A stretch of DNA of 64,000 bases from Vogesella aquatica (GTDB taxonomy: Bacteria; Pseudomonadota; Gammaproteobacteria; Burkholderiales; Chromobacteriaceae). Position 1 is the first letter of the stretch; each line of letters opens with the position of its first letter. The stretch covers positions 62,001 to 126,000 of the forward strand of contig NZ_JAQQLF010000006.1 in assembly GCF_028548455.1 (NCBI RefSeq), in the 5' to 3' direction. Below the pieces are notes generated by a model. The model was not told the DNA's origin, did not search any database, and worked only from the letters and a program-made list of their open reading frames with translations. Below are positions 43,553 through 53,014 of this stretch, in pieces. The position numbers and the translations under genes were made by a program.

Positions 43553-44641
43553 CTACTGGCCCACTACCCGGTTACGGCCCTCGGCCTTGGCCTGGTACAA
43601 GCGGCGGTCTGCCTCGCGTACCAGCTCGTCCAGGCTGGCTGTATGCAGGCTGGACAGGCCAATGCTCACCGTAATGTGCAGCAGCTGGCCCTGCTCTGGC
43701 ACCAGCTGCGCGGCCAGGCTGGCGCGCAGTGCCTCGGCGGTCAGTACCGCATTGTCGTGCGTGGTGCCAGGCAGCAGTACCGCGAACTCCTCGCCACCCA
43801 GGCGGCCGGCCAGCGCACCGGGCGGGCAGTGAGCCTGCAGCGTGCGGCCAACCTGCTCGATGACCTTGTCGCCCGCTACGTGGCCCCACTGGTCATTGAT
43901 GGCTTTGAAATGGTCGATATCCAGCATCAGTAGCGCCAGCGGCTGCGCCTGTGTTGCGGCTTGCGCCAGGGCTTGCGCGGCGGCCTCGTACCAGGTGCGG
44001 CGGTTTTGCAGCTGGCTCAGTGGGTCGGTGGTGGCGTATAGCCAGTTTTGCCGGGCAATCTGGTAAGACAGCATGGCGGTACGGTGCTGCACGCTCAGAA
44101 TCATCAGCATGAAAACCATGGCCGGCATGCTGAACAGCAGCAGCTGCAGCCAGTGCGTAAGCTGGTAGCCCTTCAGCCACATCACCGCGCCAGCCAGCAG
44201 CACACTGGCCAGGTGCGGTAGCAAGAAAGCCAGCGGCGCTACCAGCGGTGCCACCAGCAACACCCCCAGCATGAAATACATCACGATCATCGGCAGATAA
44301 GACAGCCGGCCCAGCACCAGGATGTTCCCTGCCATCATCACCACCATGGACAGGTTGCCCAGCCATAGCACCCAGTGGATGCGGTACGCTTGGTATGCTG
44401 GGTGTTGCATGCTGTGCGCCATCCAGCTTATCAGCGCGCAGCCCAGCACACTGGCCAGTGCCATGCCGGCAAACACCTGCCCAAAGCCAAAGTGCCACAA
44501 GTCGGCTGCCAGAAACAGCGCGATGACCCCCATGCCGGCGTAGGAAAGCAGGGCCGCCCCGGGTAGCAAGCGCTGGCTGTAATAGTGTTCGTAGCTGGCG
44601 AACTCTTGCTGGAGCAGGGCTGGCTTCATGGTAGATGGCAA
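43553..44641 (-). CDS. Membrane-bound diguanylate cyclase (GGDEF)
   Basis: 362 aa. Six hydrophobic segments in residues ~28-190, then a GGDEF domain (TDPLSQLQNRRTW, LMLDIDHFKAINDQWGHVAG) with an active-site GGEEF. The position of the inhibitory RxxD site holds CPPG, so product inhibition through the I-site is unlikely. No EAL partner. No clear RBS for the ATG at 44641 or the one at 44629. It makes c-di-GMP; the signal is unknown. Confidence 0.9.
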   Translation of the reverse strand: MPSTMKPALLQQEFASYEHYYSQRLLPGAALLSYAGMGVIALFLAADLWHFGFGQVFAGMALASVLGCALISWMAHSMQHPAYQAYRIHWVLWLGNLSMVVMMAGNILVLGRLSYLPMIVMYFMLGVLLVAPLVAPLAFLLPHLASVLLAGAVMWLKGYQLTHWLQLLLFSMPAMVFMLMILSVQHRTAMLSYQIARQNWLYATTDPLSQLQNRRTWYEAAAQALAQAATQAQPLALLMLDIDHFKAINDQWGHVAGDKVIEQVGRTLQAHCPPGALAGRLGGEEFAVLLPGTTHDNAVLTAEALRASLAAQLVPEQGQLLHITVSIGLSSLHTASLDELVREADRRLYQAKAEGRNRVVGQ

Positions 44642-44784
44642 GGCAATGTCTGGTAATTCGTTAGATTGTCATTATTGCGCAAAAGCAGCAGTGTAGTGTT
44701 GGTCTGTTGCCGGGATGATATGTCTTGTGACATGGCGCCATCAGTGAACTACATTCTATAAATATTATTTGTTTCGGATTCAGC

Positions 44785-45525
44785 ATGAAAGCAGCGCTGT
44801 TTACCCTTTGCCTAGCGTGTATCGGCATACTGCCCGCCAAGGCTGCCGATCTGGCCGCCTATACCGAACAGCTGCCGCCACTAAACTACCAGGATGGCGC
44901 GCAGCTCACCGGTTTTGCTACCGATCTGCTACGCATGGCCGCGCACGACGCAGAGCTCAGCCTCAGTATAGAGCTGCAGCCTTGGGCGCGTGCCTACCGC
45001 ACCGTACTGGAAACGCCAAACAGCGTGATTTTCAGCATTACCCGCACGCCGGAGCGAGAGCCGCTGTTTCACTGGGTAGGCCCCGTCAGCCCGCGCCAGA
45101 TCAAGCTCTACCGCCTGAACGCGCGGCGCGATATCCATGTCCAGGTAGAGGCCGACCTGATGCGCTACACCCACGGCGCCATGTTCGAATCGGCCGCCGC
45201 CAAAAAGCTGGCTGGCCTGGGCCTGCAGCCCGGCCGTGGGCTGGACCTGGGCGCCACCGACGAAATTACCCTGAAAAAATTATTGCTAGGCCGCACCGAT
45301 ACCGTGGCCATGCTGGACTGGGCCATGGCCTGGCAGCTCAAGCAGCAAAACGTCAACCCGCAGCTGGTACGCCCCATCTGGCTGCTGGACGGGGGCAGCC
45401 AATACTGGTTTGCGCTTAACCGTGACACGCCCACGCACAAGGTAAGGCGCCTGCAGGCCGCGCTGAACCAGATCAACGCAGACGGCCGCATGCACAAGCT
45501 GCGGCAGAAGTATCTGGCCGAGTAG
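44785..45525 (+). CDS. Periplasmic solute-binding protein, family 3-like
   Basis: 246 aa. Signal peptide of about 20 residues (ILPAKAAD) and a short SBP_bac_3-like fold (YTEQLPPLNYQDGAQLTGF; ELQPWARAYRTV). No transport partners nearby. It is divergent from the GGDEF gene across an AT-rich promoter region. Similar orphan binding proteins are common in this bacterial group; ligand unknown. Confidence 0.8.
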   Translation: MKAALFTLCLACIGILPAKAADLAAYTEQLPPLNYQDGAQLTGFATDLLRMAAHDAELSLSIELQPWARAYRTVLETPNSVIFSITRTPEREPLFHWVGPVSPRQIKLYRLNARRDIHVQVEADLMRYTHGAMFESAAAKKLAGLGLQPGRGLDLGATDEITLKKLLLGRTDTVAMLDWAMAWQLKQQNVNPQLVRPIWLLDGGSQYWFALNRDTPTHKVRRLQAALNQINADGRMHKLRQKYLAE

Positions 45526-45616
45526 CGTCACTGGCCGCCTACGCAGCACTGGGTTGTTTTTATAGAAGTGACAGGTGGCGTATACAACGACATTTCCATA
45601 AATGGAGATCAATGTC

Positions 45617-46528
45617 ATGAAACCCGCCATCTTGCCGATGATCATTGCCCTGAGCCTTAGCGCCTGCGGCAGCCTGAACCCCAGCATTGACTACCTGCGC
45701 AACCCTGCCGTGGATGCCAAGTACAGCTGGACTTACACCGACGACACCCCGGCTGGCAGACAGCCGGACCGCCTCTCTGCCGAAACCAACTTGACCCACG
45801 CCGGCTATCGTTTTGCCTGGGCCGTAGGCAAGGCACTGCAGTACCGTGAGGTGGTGCCCTTAGACCTTGCGCAAAGCCTGCAGTACTGGACAGACCGGGC
45901 AAGTCAGCAGAAAGCTGATCTGGAGAAGGTGAAAGGTAAGCCGCAAGAGGCGCTTATGAGTGCCCTGCTGAACGATAGCGAGCACAATAAAGCCGCTCTG
46001 ACCCAGCTCAAGCAAGCCAACCTGCCGCAACTGGCCGTGCTGCACGGCAATGGCCTGCTGGCAGTGCCCCGCTACCAGGCATTGCAGGAAATGTGGCAAT
46101 CCGGAATCAACTTTGCCGACCTGAGCTGCGCCCGCTTCTTTGACGCCGCCAGCCGCCAGCAAACATCGCGTGATTTTTTCGGCAAAGAAGTCCAGCTGCT
46201 GGCCGGTCTTACCTCGGCGGTGCAAGGCGTCACCGGGGTAAGTTCCAAGGTCATCAGCGCAACCGCATCGTCGTTTTCGTTTGGCCAAAGCGCCATGAGC
46301 GCCTACGAAACCACCCTGGCCCTGGCACCCGATATCTACCTGCTGCAAAAAGCCGTGCAAGTCAAAAAGCGCAAGCTCAGAAGCGATCTGGACAAGCCCG
46401 GGCTGTTTGCCGGCAGCTACTACGACGTAGAGCAAGCACTGCTGGCCTACGCCGAGCCCTGCAATTTTAGCGGCCTGAAAAGCATCATCAACGAAGCACT
46501 GCAGGAAAAGAACCAGCAAGACCAGTAA
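45617..46528 (+). CDS. Hypothetical outer-membrane-type lipoprotein
   Basis: 303 aa. A clear lipobox (LSLSACGS, lipidated C17) after a short signal peptide; residue +2 is Gly, so outer-membrane sorting is likely. The mature part is mostly helical, with a glutamine-rich middle (YWTDRASQQKADLEKVKG) and a region SSFSFGQSAMSAYETTLALA. I do not recognise a family. RBS GGAG (45604-45607). It is followed by the inverted 10-mer hairpin at 46588, a probable terminator. Confidence 0.8.
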   Translation: MKPAILPMIIALSLSACGSLNPSIDYLRNPAVDAKYSWTYTDDTPAGRQPDRLSAETNLTHAGYRFAWAVGKALQYREVVPLDLAQSLQYWTDRASQQKADLEKVKGKPQEALMSALLNDSEHNKAALTQLKQANLPQLAVLHGNGLLAVPRYQALQEMWQSGINFADLSCARFFDAASRQQTSRDFFGKEVQLLAGLTSAVQGVTGVSSKVISATASSFSFGQSAMSAYETTLALAPDIYLLQKAVQVKKRKLRSDLDKPGLFAGSYYDVEQALLAYAEPCNFSGLKSIINEALQEKNQQDQ

Positions 46529-46587
46529 GCGGGAGGCCATGGGCGGGCAGGTTGGGCTGCAGCCCGGGCAGCAGCACCAGAAACCAC

Positions 46588-46630
46588 ACAAGGTTGGCCG
46601 CACGCCATCACGGCATGCGGCCAACCTTGT
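46588..46630. terminator. Hairpin made of two inverted DUS-like 10-mers
   Basis: ACAAGGTTGGCCGCA (46588-46602) and TGCGGCCAACCTTGT (46616-46630) are perfect 15-bp inverted arms, with GCC/GGC extending the stem inside. It sits 60 bases after the lipoprotein gene. The arrangement equals the inverted DUS terminators of Neisseria. TTATT follows. Confidence 0.7.
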
Positions 46631-46701
46631 TATTGGGGGCATGATCAAGCGCGGTGCCTTGGTCTGGGGGGCGGAGCCAAACGGTTACCGTGGCACGGTG
46701 A

Positions 46702-46736
46702 ACGTTGGGCTTCATTTCATTCAGCCCAAGCTACGG
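46702..46736. repeat. Intergenic repeat, 'GTTGGGCT...AGCCCAA' family, copy 1
   Basis: TTGGGCT and AGCCCAA arms around TCATTTCATTC, flanked by AACG and CTACGG. The same unit is at 49838-49872 and a divergent one at 50549-50588. Together with the hairpin at 46588 it forms a composite ~150-base element whose counterpart is at 49677-49872. The remaining sequence between 46529 and 46878 holds no gene. Confidence 0.7.
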
Positions 46737-46878
46737 CCCTGCGGTAGCAGCGCGAGGCTGGGCAGTATGTGCTTTGCTTGAAGAATAACTGCCTGTATCT
46801 ATAGTCAATACTGATGTTTACACCCATCAGCCAAAACTATTGTGCCTTGGCTCCCGCCCTGTCCCCTCGGAGAAAAGA

Positions 46879-48504
46879 ATGAAGCTATCGGTAGCCAGAC
46901 GACTATTACTGGGGTTCATGAGTATTCTTTTGTTGCTGGTACTCAATAACGCGTATGTCTTTTCACTGATCGGCAAGATCGACCGCGATGTCAACCAGAT
47001 CGTCGAGGTGAACTCGGCGCAGTTGCTGGAAGCGGTGAGTCTGCTGTACGAGGTACAAGGGGTACGCATGCTGACCCGGCAAATCATTCTGGACAAGACC
47101 CCGGAAGACGCAGCCAAGACTACCGAGCGTTATCAGGATGCCCGCACCAAGGTGCAAGCGCATGTGAACACACTTCAGCAGCTGTTTAGCCGCCCGGAGT
47201 GGCCCGCCAGCGAGCAGGAGCTGGCGTTGATGAAACAGATAGCGGATATGCTGCCCGAGGTGCTGAGCAACTCGCAGAAAACCTTCGACCTGGTCAAACA
47301 GGGTGATAAAGACGCTGCCATCAGTAACAACAAAGGGGTGCTGGGCAAGTACAACACCACCGTGCAAGAGCTGGTAAAGCTGGAAACCCAGCTCAGTGCC
47401 GCCACCGCACAAGCCAACTATGCCGAGCGTGATACGGCCAAATCCCTGCTGCTGGGTATTACGGTAGGGGTACTGCTGCTTTGCCTGGTGCTGGCCTGGC
47501 TGATTAGCCGCAGCATTACCCGCCCCTTGAAAGAAATGCAGCATTTCATCCAGGACCTGGCACAGCACTACAACCTGACACGCCGCATGCCGGTAAAGCG
47601 CGATGATGAAATCGGCCAGTCCCTGTCGTCGCTCAATACCCTGCTCGACGCGCTACAGGCGAGCATGCAGCAGCTTGGCCGCATCGGTAGCCACGTTACC
47701 GGCAGCGCTACCAGCCTCTCTACCGCCAGCGGCGAGCTATCCAGCAATTCGCACCAGCTAAGCAGTGCGGCATCCAGCATGGCCGCAGGGGTGGAACAGG
47801 TCACCGTCAGCATCAACCACGTAGCCGCACAGGCGGATATCTGCGACGAAACCGCCCGCCAGGCCGGAGGCATGGCGGGTAGCGGTGGCACCGTTATCGA
47901 AAACACCATCAGTAGCATTACCGGTATTGCCCAGGACGTGCGCCAGTCTGCCCAGCAGATAGAGGCCTTGCAGGCGCGCACTGCCAGCATCAACGCTGTG
48001 GTCAACGTGATTCAGGACATCGCCGACCAGACCAACTTGCTGGCGCTGAATGCCGCCATAGAAGCAGCCCGTGCCGGTGAAATGGGGCGGGGGTTTGCCG
48101 TGGTGGCAGATGAAGTACGCAAGCTGGCCGAGCGGACGGGCAACTCCACCCGCGAGATTATCTCTACCGTTAACGCCATTCAGCAGGAAACCCACGCAAC
48201 GGTGGAAACCATGCAGAACACCGTACGCCGGGTAGACGAAAGCGTGCAGCACGCCAATGCGGCCAGCGAGGCGATCGAGCATATCCGCACGCACGCCGAC
48301 AGGGTGGTAGAGCAGGTAAGCAGTATCTCGGTATCCATGCGCGAGCAAAGTAGCGCCAGCAATATGATGGCCCAGCAGGTAGAGCGCGTGGCCCAGATGT
48401 CCGAAGAAAGCAGCGCGCTGGCACAAAACACGGCAGACGAGGGTGCGCGGCTGGGCGCCTTGAGCCAAGAGCTGGATGCCGCCATCAGCCGTTACCGTGT
48501 CTGA
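46879..48504 (+). CDS. Methyl-accepting chemotaxis protein with a 4-helix-bundle-type sensor
   Basis: 541 aa. TM1 about 10-30, periplasmic helical domain about 35-185 typical of the 4HB_MCP class ([21 protein letters not shown]-type helices), TM2 about 188-210, HAMP about 210-265, signalling domain to the end with tip [20 protein letters not shown] near residue 377. RBS GGAG (46869-46872) selects ATG 46879 over the frame start at 46840. Ligand unknown. A strong terminator follows. Confidence 0.92.
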   Translation: MKLSVARRLLLGFMSILLLLVLNNAYVFSLIGKIDRDVNQIVEVNSAQLLEAVSLLYEVQGVRMLTRQIILDKTPEDAAKTTERYQDARTKVQAHVNTLQQLFSRPEWPASEQELALMKQIADMLPEVLSNSQKTFDLVKQGDKDAAISNNKGVLGKYNTTVQELVKLETQLSAATAQANYAERDTAKSLLLGITVGVLLLCLVLAWLISRSITRPLKEMQHFIQDLAQHYNLTRRMPVKRDDEIGQSLSSLNTLLDALQASMQQLGRIGSHVTGSATSLSTASGELSSNSHQLSSAASSMAAGVEQVTVSINHVAAQADICDETARQAGGMAGSGGTVIENTISSITGIAQDVRQSAQQIEALQARTASINAVVNVIQDIADQTNLLALNAAIEAARAGEMGRGFAVVADEVRKLAERTGNSTREIISTVNAIQQETHATVETMQNTVRRVDESVQHANAASEAIEHIRTHADRVVEQVSSISVSMREQSSASNMMAQQVERVAQMSEESSALAQNTADEGARLGALSQELDAAISRYRV

Positions 48505-48523
48505 AGCCGCCTCCGATATGCCC

Positions 48524-48548
48524 ACCCGGCCTGCGCGCCGGGTTTTTT
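48524..48548 (+). terminator. Rho-independent terminator after the chemoreceptor gene
   Basis: CCCGGC (48525-48530), CTGCGC loop, GCCGGG (48537-48542), then six T. Confidence 0.9.
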
Positions 48549-48568
48549 CATGGCAGCGGGGATGCTGT

Positions 48569-48614
48569 GCAAGCTTGGCCGCACGGCATCACGGCATGCG
48601 GCCAACTTGCTTGC
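48569..48614. repeat. Second inverted DUS-like hairpin
   Basis: GCAAGCTTGGCCGCA (48569-48583) pairs with TGCGGCCAACTTGC (48597-48610) with one bulged base. The interior GGCATCACGGC is nearly identical to that of the 46588 hairpin, so the two are copies of one element. Confidence 0.65.
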
Positions 48615-48651
48615 TGGTGGAGCAAATACGGTGCCTTGTCTTGGGTTGAAT

Positions 48652-48763
48652 GTAGCGCCCGGATAAGCCAACGGCGCATCCGGGGATGGGGGTAAAACTT
48701 GGCCGACTTGCACGGGCGCTGGCTGCAACCCCGGATGCGGCTGCGCCTTATCCGGGCAACGCG
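48652..48763. repeat. REP-like intergenic element, copy 1
   Basis: Imperfect palindrome with CCCGGATAAGCCAACGGCG on the left and CGGCTGCGCCTTATCCGGG on the right, around a GC-rich middle. A near-identical copy lies at 51158-51267. The GCCGGATAAGG-type arms resemble REP/BIME elements of other proteobacteria. No gene lies between 48505 and 48838. Confidence 0.75.
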
Positions 48764-48838
48764 CTGATGTCTGCACTCCGGCGTTACCCGCTGCGGCCAA
48801 CGTGCCTGCGGCATTCAGCATGGCAGCCATGCCGGCTG

Positions 48839-49558
48839 TTACGGCGCGCTGATCTCGGCAAACGACTCGCCCGCCTGCATGCGCGCCAGGCGCTGGTACA
48901 GCGTGTGGCGCCCGGTGCTGGCCAGCCAGCCGGCCGCCTCGTGGTGGGCGCGGGCGTAGTTGCGCACCACCGTTTGCTCGTCACCAGCAAAGAAAGCGCC
49001 AAAGCTGTTCAGCTGCCTTACCTCGCTGGCGTTGGCCGCATCGTCTGCCGGCAGCATGTAGCGCGGGCGGTAATCCACCTGCATGGCCACGCCTTCGTCA
49101 AACCAGGTGGGCAGCTGCAGCCACCGTTTCAGCGCACCGGCACGGTAGTGGATTTCGGCGTGTACCAGCTCGTGTGCCAAGGCATCCACATTTTGCCCCT
49201 GGGGGCCCATCAGCACGCAGGCGCGGCTGCCAATAAACTGCGCACTCCCCACCGCGTTTAGCCGGTAGCGGCCAAAACCCTGCGGCTGCGAGAAGAACAC
49301 CACCAGCGGGCTGGCCTGCGGTGCGCCAAACGTATCGCTAATGCGCTGCCTGGCCTCGCGCAACAGCTGGCTGTAGCGCAGCTGCGCAGCAGGCGAGGCG
49401 TCGTCGCTCAGGCTGCCATCGGGCAGCGTGTGCAGGCCGGCGTGGTGGATAAACAGGCAAGCGCTAGCCGGCCCCGGCTGCGCCAGGGCGGGCAGGGCAG
49501 TGGCGAGCAGCGCTGCAGCAGCCAGCGCCGCCAGTGGGCGTTGTACAGAAATCGGCAT
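48839..49558 (-). CDS. Secreted metallopeptidase-like protein (HExxH, MA clan type)
   Basis: 239 aa. Signal peptide ending ALPALAQP. The zinc motif AHELVHAEIH is followed about 20 residues later by LPTWFDEGVAMQVD, whose glutamate is the third ligand expected for gluzincin (MA-like) peptidases. Periplasmic or secreted. No recognisable named family beyond the fold. ATG 49558 is preferred to a GTG at 49570. Activity is inferred from the motif only. Confidence 0.75.
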   Translation of the reverse strand: MPISVQRPLAALAAAALLATALPALAQPGPASACLFIHHAGLHTLPDGSLSDDASPAAQLRYSQLLREARQRISDTFGAPQASPLVVFFSQPQGFGRYRLNAVGSAQFIGSRACVLMGPQGQNVDALAHELVHAEIHYRAGALKRWLQLPTWFDEGVAMQVDYRPRYMLPADDAANASEVRQLNSFGAFFAGDEQTVVRNYARAHHEAAGWLASTGRHTLYQRLARMQAGESFAEISAP

Positions 49559-49676
49559 GGTGTTGGGCACCGGTGGTGCAGGTTGGCAGTAAAGTTGGCC
49601 GAAGTATGCCGTATGGGCAGCGTGGCATATTGCCGTACATCAAGCGCCGCCCTGCGGGGGCGTGGCTATTGAGCAA

Positions 49677-49719
49677 ACAAGGTTGGCCGTAATCCATGAC
49701 GGTTTGCGGCCAACCTTGT
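49677..49719. repeat. Third inverted DUS-like hairpin
   Basis: ACAAGGTTGGCCGTA (49677-49691) and TGCGGCCAACCTTGT (49705-49719) pair except at one position (T for C). TTATTGGGGGG follows, as after the 46588 hairpin, showing the two elements are homologous beyond the stem. Confidence 0.7.
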
Positions 49720-49837
49720 TATTGGGGGGGAATGGTCAAGTGCGGCGTATTTGGCCTGGGGTGCATGTGGCGAGGCCAAACGCTTGCCGTGGCGCGGCGA
49801 ATAATATGCATAGCGCGAGGCAACTGGGGCGCGGTAA

Positions 49838-49872
49838 ACGTTGGGCTTCATTTCATTCAGCCCGACCTACGG
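49838..49872. repeat. 'GTTGGGCT...AGCCC' repeat, copy 2
   Basis: Same 35-base unit as at 46702, with TTGGGCT-TCATTTCATTC-AGCCC identical. It abuts and slightly overlaps the 3' end of the IS481 stub, and lies at the end of a ~195-base composite element starting at 49677. Confidence 0.7.
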
Positions 49873-50008
49873 GTTGCTTCCACTTGCGGATGGTGTGGAT
49901 GCTGACATTGAAGCGTGCGGCCAACTCGGCAAGCGTGCCGACGGCGTGTTTGATTTCCTCGCGGATAGCGGGGGTGGTGCGGGCTTGTTTGTGCAGTTTG
50001 ACGATCAT
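49853..50008 (-). pseudogene. Truncated IS481-family transposase (N-terminal stub)
   Basis: 51-codon frame starting MIVKLHKQARTTPAIREEIK and reaching a helix-turn-helix (AELAARFNVSIHTIRKWK), the N-terminus of IS481-type transposases. After about 46 residues the similarity stops and the frame runs into the copy-2 repeat and a TGA. No DDE domain is present, so this is an insertion-sequence relic, perhaps cut by the repeat. No terminal inverted repeats were identified. Confidence 0.72.
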
Positions 50009-50179
50009 GGGTTGGGCGCTCGAGAGAGTTGTAGCAGGATACCCATGACTTCTCGTGCGGTGTTCAGTTTGAGTAGCCGATTGCTTATATGATCGTCAGG
50101 GATGCGACAGTTAGGTTGGCCGCAATACCATTGCGACGTGCAGTTAGCGTGAGGGTGCGGTTAATACTGGGCTGTACAT

Positions 50180-50479
50180 TTAGTGGAAAAAGCCAATTGC
50201 ATTTAAAAACACCCACGCGCCGAACAAAGCACCTGAGAAAACCCCAAAAAGATAAATAAAACAACACAAGTATGCAACCGGATCTTCGATATCGCCCCTG
50301 TGAAATATAATAAATTTCAAAAACAACCATGCCCCCCTTCCGTGGTTGTTAAAAAAACCCCAATTATCCATATTTTTATAATAGTCGGGATGGTGATTGC
50401 GAATTTCCGAAACTATAGGAAAGGCGGATAATAGTGAAATTGCACCAATAAAAGTGACAATGAAAAATTCAATATCCAT
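50180..50479 (-). CDS. Small hypothetical membrane protein, AT-rich gene
   Basis: 99 aa. Hydrophobic N-terminal segment (FFIVTFIGAISLLSAFPIV) and a C-terminal pair (YLCCFIYLFGVFSGALFGAW). GGAG six bases before ATG 50479 supports the start. Base composition is much more AT-rich than the surroundings, suggesting acquisition by transfer. The family is not recognised. Confidence 0.6.
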   Translation of the reverse strand: MDIEFFIVTFIGAISLLSAFPIVSEIRNHHPDYYKNMDNWGFFNNHGRGAWLFLKFIIFHRGDIEDPVAYLCCFIYLFGVFSGALFGAWVFLNAIGFFH

Positions 50480-50548
50480 ATCAACTCCATGCTTAAAACG
50501 GCAGTGAGAATTGCACTGTAATTTTCGAGCCAAAATAGCTTCCAAGCA

Positions 50549-50588
50549 CGGTAGGTTGGGCTGGGCTTGCAAAGTCCAACGTTTACCG
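50549..50588. repeat. 'GTAGGTTGGGCT' repeat, divergent copy 3
   Basis: GTAGGTTGGGCTGGGCTTGC followed by AAAGTCCAACGTTTACCG: the same repeat family in inverse orientation with a shortened centre, at the upstream edge of the AT-rich gene at 50180. Confidence 0.55.
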
Positions 50589-50626
50589 CGCAAGCAGTGC
50601 TGTGAGGTGACAACATTGCCGAGATT

Positions 50627-51073
50627 TTAAAATCTACACGTCGCTATCTTTTTTGTGTATTTTGAGCGAGGATCGTTGGGATTGTCATTTGGCTCAAAAT
50701 CGTACAGGTCAATAACCGTAGCTTTGCCTTGTTTATAAGATTCAAACTGGGAATAGTAAGAAATGCCAAATTTGGAAAAGTAAACGAAGTAACGTCCGCT
50801 GGATAAGTGCAGTCCTTTTAAATTAAAAAATACACTAGCGCCCTTTGGTAATTCATCGCCATGGCCAATAAAAAGCTTGTACGAACGGCCAAAGCCATCT
50901 TTTGAAACGGACTGGATGTTAAGATCATACCCGTGCATGGGGCTGGTTAAAATGAAGCCAATTGCACAGTCGGATTCGACGGGTTTCAATATTGGTACTT
51001 GCCTGGTTGATGCGTGCAAACATCCGAAATATAAGATGAAAAACAAAATCAGTAGGGCTGTAATGTATTTCAT
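50627..51073 (-). CDS. Hypothetical exported protein, AT-rich gene
   Basis: 148 aa. Hydrophobic signal (KYITALLILFFILYFGCLHA); the Cys could be lipidated, although the lipobox is poor. The mature part is polar with basic residues at the end (KYTKKIATCRF). AT-rich like its neighbour at 50180. The frame continues upstream to 51304, but that part is REP element and is excluded. No family recognised. Confidence 0.62.
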   Translation of the reverse strand: MKYITALLILFFILYFGCLHASTRQVPILKPVESDCAIGFILTSPMHGYDLNIQSVSKDGFGRSYKLFIGHGDELPKGASVFFNLKGLHLSSGRYFVYFSKFGISYYSQFESYKQGKATVIDLYDFEPNDNPNDPRSKYTKKIATCRF

Positions 51074-51157
51074 GATTTTCGCTTTTGTTCTCTCAGGCCA
51101 TAAGTTGGTCTTCACTTTGTTCAGCGCCAACCTGCCCAAGATTGGCCTGCTCAGCTT

Positions 51158-51267
51158 GTAGCCCGGATCAGCCAACGGCGCATCCGGGGACGGGGGTAAA
51201 ACATGCCAGACTTGCACGGGTGCAGGCTGGCAACCCCGGATGCGGCTGTGCCTTATCCGGGCTACGC
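51158..51267. repeat. REP-like intergenic element, copy 2
   Basis: Begins GTAGCCCGGATCAGCCAACG and ends with GCCTTATCCGGGCTACGCG. Nearly identical over ~110 bases to 48652-48763. It lies between cobQ and the AT-rich gene. Confidence 0.75.
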
Positions 51268-51293
51268 GTCTACCCGTCAAGAGGTTGGCGGCC

Positions 51294-52760
<1,467 letters not shown>

Positions 52761-52777
52761 GGGTCTCTCTCTGTTTG

Positions 52778-53004
52778 GCCACCGACGCACACCGAAGGCA
52801 CGGAAAACAGCGTAAAAACTTGCCGCTGTTGCTGGTGCCGGTAGCGGTGGGCGCAGGGTTGGTTGGTGGATGTTGCATGCTCAGCGCGGCCATGCTGTCG
52901 TCGGGTGACACGGTATGGCCAGATTCGGCAGCACCAGCCAAACCCGCATGCGGTGCGGCTATCCGCGCTGGGTTTGGTCTGTGCTTTTCGTGTGCTTCCG
53001 TGAC
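52778..53004. repeat. Long inverted-repeat element in the cobalamin cluster, copy 1
   Basis: The left arm has GGCCACCGACGCACACCGAA and GGCACGGAAAACAGC (52778-52811). The right arm is GTGCTTTTCGTGTGCTTCCGTG (52981-53002, read in two words), roughly its reverse complement. The ~170-base interior holds no gene. Similar arms flank the elements at 58151 and 58347. Confidence 0.55.
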
Positions 53005-53014
53005 TGAAGAATGC

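Noticed and set aside
44659-44667. GTTAGAT word near 44660 as a second attC site
   Set aside because: No matching RYYYAAC box or hairpin at a suitable distance; it lies in a plain promoter region.
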